This document shows positions 60,960 to 64,000 of a stretch of DNA of 64,000 bases, in pieces. Position 1 is the stretch's first letter; each line of letters begins with the position of its first letter. The position numbers and the translations under genes were made by a program. The notes beneath the pieces are model-generated. The model was not told the origin of the DNA and made no database searches. It saw only the letters and a list, made by a program, of their open reading frames with translations. Source of the DNA: Aphis gossypii (Eukaryota; Arthropoda; Insecta; Hemiptera; Aphididae); the NCBI RefSeq assembly GCF_020184175.1, contig NC_065531.1, forward strand, positions 33,749,213-33,813,212, read 5' to 3'.

Positions 60960-62460
60960 ATCACAAGAAAGCAGAACTACAGCACACGCAAATCACGTAC
61001 TGTCAGTGTTTATAGCTAAACATTCACTGAAGGTGTTTTTATTTAAAAAAAAAAAAAAATATTTAATAAAAGCTGCAGAAATTGTTTTCCCGAGAAATGT
61101 AACATCTTTTCAAAATATTACATTGTCTTGAAATACAGTTGATACAGAGTAATAGATATTACTTAAAATTTGAGTGATATAATACAAAAATAAAGTACAT
61201 AGTTTCCAGTTGTATTCAATTGCGTGCAATGAAAGTATTGACATCAGAGGTACCACACAATTAGCTATATTTATTCATGCTTGCGATGTAGAATTTAATA
61301 TTTTCAAATAATTATTAAAAATTATACTATTGAATGACACTGCGACTAGAGAAGATGTATTTTATTCTATTTATAAACTTCGAAACAATTAATATAATTC
61401 ACTATTATCAAAGTTATTCTAGGTAGCTATAAATAGAGTTCCTTCTATGATTGGGGAAAAAAAAAACAGTTTTATTGCAAAATTATAAAAAATTGAGAGA
61501 ATCTTATGACGAACAAAATTTGCATCACGTTCATTGTATAATATGGCATGAAGTTTTATGTTCAAAAGTAATAAAAGTTTTTATAAATTAAATAAGATCT
61601 AGTAGATTAAATCAACGAAAATTATCAGCATTTTTTATAGACACAGAAAGTGAGTATTTTTTATTTATCATATTATTTAGAATTACGCTGGCTATCATGC
61701 TATCATAATTTTTTTGAGCGATTCTGAAAATTAAAATATTTTTAAACATCAAAAAACAATATATTAGTGTTTTATCGGATCTAATGTGGTTATAAGATCT
61801 ATTTTTTGATCTTTTGTGGTCAATACAATAGAACATAATTAAATAAATAATTTAAATATGCAAGAAAAAAATCGAATTATGATAACCATGAATGGCCATT
61901 TAAATAGAAATTAATTTTGTGAGACAAATAGTTGGAAAATGAAGACCTAACGCATTTTTTAATTTGCTAAGCATATTATAAAAGAAATTAAAACTATCAT
62001 ATTATATAAAAAAAAATAAGTAAGAATAATTCAATATTTGAAGATAGATTTAAAAAATAGATTTCAAGATTTTAAATTACTACAAAATGTTTTTTTTATT
62101 ATTTTCGTCTCCTTTAAGTTTCAATGAAAATGCAAATGGAGTTTATTTAAATTCAAAATGATTCAAATTTAAGGAACAAATTTAATGAAGTGGATTAACC
62201 CAATTTTTAAAACTACGTGCCAGCAAAATTTTATGGAACTCGTAAATCCACTTGCAAGATAATGTCAATGTTTGGTATTACTTATCAGTGTGTACAATTA
62301 TTTTTTTTACAATTTATTCTCATTAATTAAAGGAAATAAGTCTCTTATTAGATCTAGATTGATAAACATACATCTAACGGATCAATGCTGAAAGTGGTTT
62401 GTCTAATAACATTTCTTCCAAAATAAAAAAGTTGGTGAGAGAAAATGCCAGATATCTAAT
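60960..62460 (+). pseudogene. Decayed hAT transposase (ZBED5/GTF2IRD2/SCAND3-like)
   Basis: No long frame survives, but ordered protein blocks can be read on the + strand across about 1.5 kb. KAAEIVFPRNVTSF appears at 61069-61110 and IACNESIDIRGTTQLAIFIH near 61219-61278. NDTATREDVFYSIYKL appears near 61334, VPSMIGEKK near 61450, HHVHCIIWHEVLCSKVIK at 61522-61575 and KLSAFFIDTESEY near 61620. LRWLSCYHNFFERF is at 61686-61727, and near the end come NKFNEVD, CKIMSMFGITYQC (62253-62291) and an R-S-R-L-like block. These follow, in order, the middle and the hATC dimerisation end of hAT-family transposases related to ZBED5/GTF2IRD2. Many stops and frameshifts make it dead. The Asp expected in the 'ACDES' block reads Asn. 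The BED finger and terminal repeats were not identified. Confidence 0.8.
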
Positions 62461-64000
62461 AAGAAAAATGAATAAATGAATAAATGTATAAAATTATATT
62501 TTTTAAATTTTATATGGATAATGTAATGTAAAAAATATACATTAGTATAATAATAAAATATAAAAACATTTAGTTGTTAGTAATACATAATAATAATAGT
62601 AAGTTTTTTATTTGCTGCCAATTTTTTTTTTTTTTTTGCAGGTGTTTTGGCCCAAGTAATACTTTGAGTTTGACATGCCTGATATACGTCATACCCGTGA
62701 ACATTTAATAATACACATCATACATGCAATACACATAACATTTTTTATTCCATAAAACGACTTAAATGATAAGTACATGGATACAGGTATTACAAAATAT
62801 TTTCTTCAGAATTTATTGATTTTAAGATTATGTGTTTTACTGTAAAACAAAAACTAATACATTTATGATTGTCCATTATAGACAGCATTTAAGTACATAA
62901 TGCTGAGAACTATTTATTTAAATATGTTTGATGATAATTAGTTACCATAATAAAAGTTAGATTAATATAAATATTAATTATTTACAAAATCGTAAATAAG
63001 GCACTCTATACAGTGTGCAGGTAAATCCAATAATATGATTTCACAATGGTTTATAAAATATTTCCTAATGTGTGTTTTTTTTTTGTTTATATATTACTTA
63101 TATAATTATAATTATTATAATTTTGATACATATTTTTTTTTTATCGATTAAGTTTATTATCATATTTTTAAATGATTCATATTAGTCATACCTAGTATGG
63201 AAAAATTAAATTAAGATATATTGTCTTAATATATGGATACATTAAAGGGTAATAATATAGGTATATTTGACGATATTTTTATTTATATTGAATATTTGGT
63301 CTTGTCAAACCATGAAGAATTATACTTTGTGTATAATGTATATTGTAAATATACATCAAACATACATATTTTAGAACAGACGTATATCATATCGATTTTA
63401 TACGTTTCGGCACAAAACGCAGGTGTATAATATCTGAAGTAGATTCATTGAGGATGATGTGTGTATTAGAGTACCTATTGCTTATTAAATTAATAAAATA
63501 CGTCTTCTGAAGCCTATATAATGAGTATTATATTATACTCGAACGTGGAAACTACATCACGAATAAGTCATCGGAATTTTCATTTAGGTTGTCTAACTCC
63601 GTTTCCTTCGTTCACGATTTATAATCATTAATTAAGAACAATGAACTCGAGCGAAATTTATCGCTCACCATGTCGTACACACTTCAATGTTAAAATTAAT
63701 ATAACTATACTTTATTAAGACCGTTTTCTAAGAAATACAGTGCAATTAATATTCATTTCGGGTGTTTAAAAATCGGAAGGATAACATGTTATTTTGCGAG
63801 TGTCAGTTTTCATAACTTTATTATTCGCCAACAAAAATAATTAATTATTATCATTACTATCTATTTATATGAATATATGCATATGAATAAGGTATTTTTG
63901 TTAATAATATCAATGGATCAACTTACTGTAGTTTTAACGAAACCATTTTGTATTTTTGTTTCTTTATTTGTATACAATATTTCAGAAATAACATCGTATC
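62461..64000. other. AT-rich intergenic DNA to window end
   Basis: No gene recognised. An ATG-started 65-codon frame (63233-63430 +) has background Ile/Tyr-rich composition. A long T-run followed by GCAG (62622-62642) looks like a splice acceptor but nothing coding follows. A slightly GC-richer patch at 63540-63700 holds no frame of note. Confidence 0.5.

Noticed and set aside
1..64000. tRNA, rRNA, CRISPR array, bacterial operon or integrated virus
   Set aside because: No tRNA B-box word with a matching cloverleaf, no rRNA block, no regularly spaced repeats and no clear viral protein were seen by eye. A covariance-model scan and a frameshift-aware protein search would be the decisive tests.

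Overview
The window looks like nuclear DNA from an insect, most likely a hemipteran close to aphids. The background is very AT-rich and full of TATAATATTATA-type palindromes, long poly-T/poly-A runs and ATT/TA microsatellites. The one clear gene is an insect-type FoxD forkhead factor. There is a short run of the insect telomere unit (TTAGG, read as TAACC), and the transposon fossils are of types common in insects. There is no bacterial organisation: no operons, ribosome binding sites, CRISPR or dense coding. The species call is an inference from composition and content.

Layout. (1) Bases 1-2840 hold the only confident protein-coding gene: an intronless FoxD/fd59A-type transcription factor on the + strand (1075-2676). 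It has a GA-rich upstream tract, a TATA-like box near 402, a CpG-rich leader with several upstream ORFs, and an AATAAA at 2827. (2) From about 2.8 kb to 64 kb the window is a gene desert. Most of it is AT-rich with no coding signal. It is interrupted every few kb by GC/CpG-richer islands (about 13.9-15.1, 17.2-17.7, 22.6-23.6, 25.4-26.7, 27.4-28.0, 29.4-29.7, 31.8-32.5, 35.7-36.4, 39.9-40.5, 43.0-44.5, 51.4-52.3 and 53.9-54.8 kb). These islands are the best candidates for enhancers, promoters of non-coding RNAs, or undetected short exons. The strongest short-exon candidate is a 52-codon ORF on the - strand at 40371-40529, with GC-rich codon choice and a downstream poly(A) signal.

(3) The desert also holds decayed mobile elements found by reading through stops and frameshifts. 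These are a LINE reverse-transcriptase tail (23959-24245), a probable LINE endonuclease piece (12660-13060), a Ty3/gypsy RNase H-to-integrase-linker piece (45710-46215), a possible LINE RNase H piece ending at a telomere-like repeat (46946-47164), and a nearly full-length but broken hAT transposase of the ZBED5/GTF2IRD2/SCAND3-like group (about 60960-62460). Three diverged copies of one dispersed AT-rich repeat are also recognisable.

Functionally, the window reads as a developmental transcription-factor gene followed by a long, regulatory-looking desert colonised by old transposons. I saw no clearly new multi-gene system. The points most worth checking are the 40.4 kb small ORF, the upstream ORFs in the FoxD leader, and the hAT fossil, which ordinary ORF calling misses.
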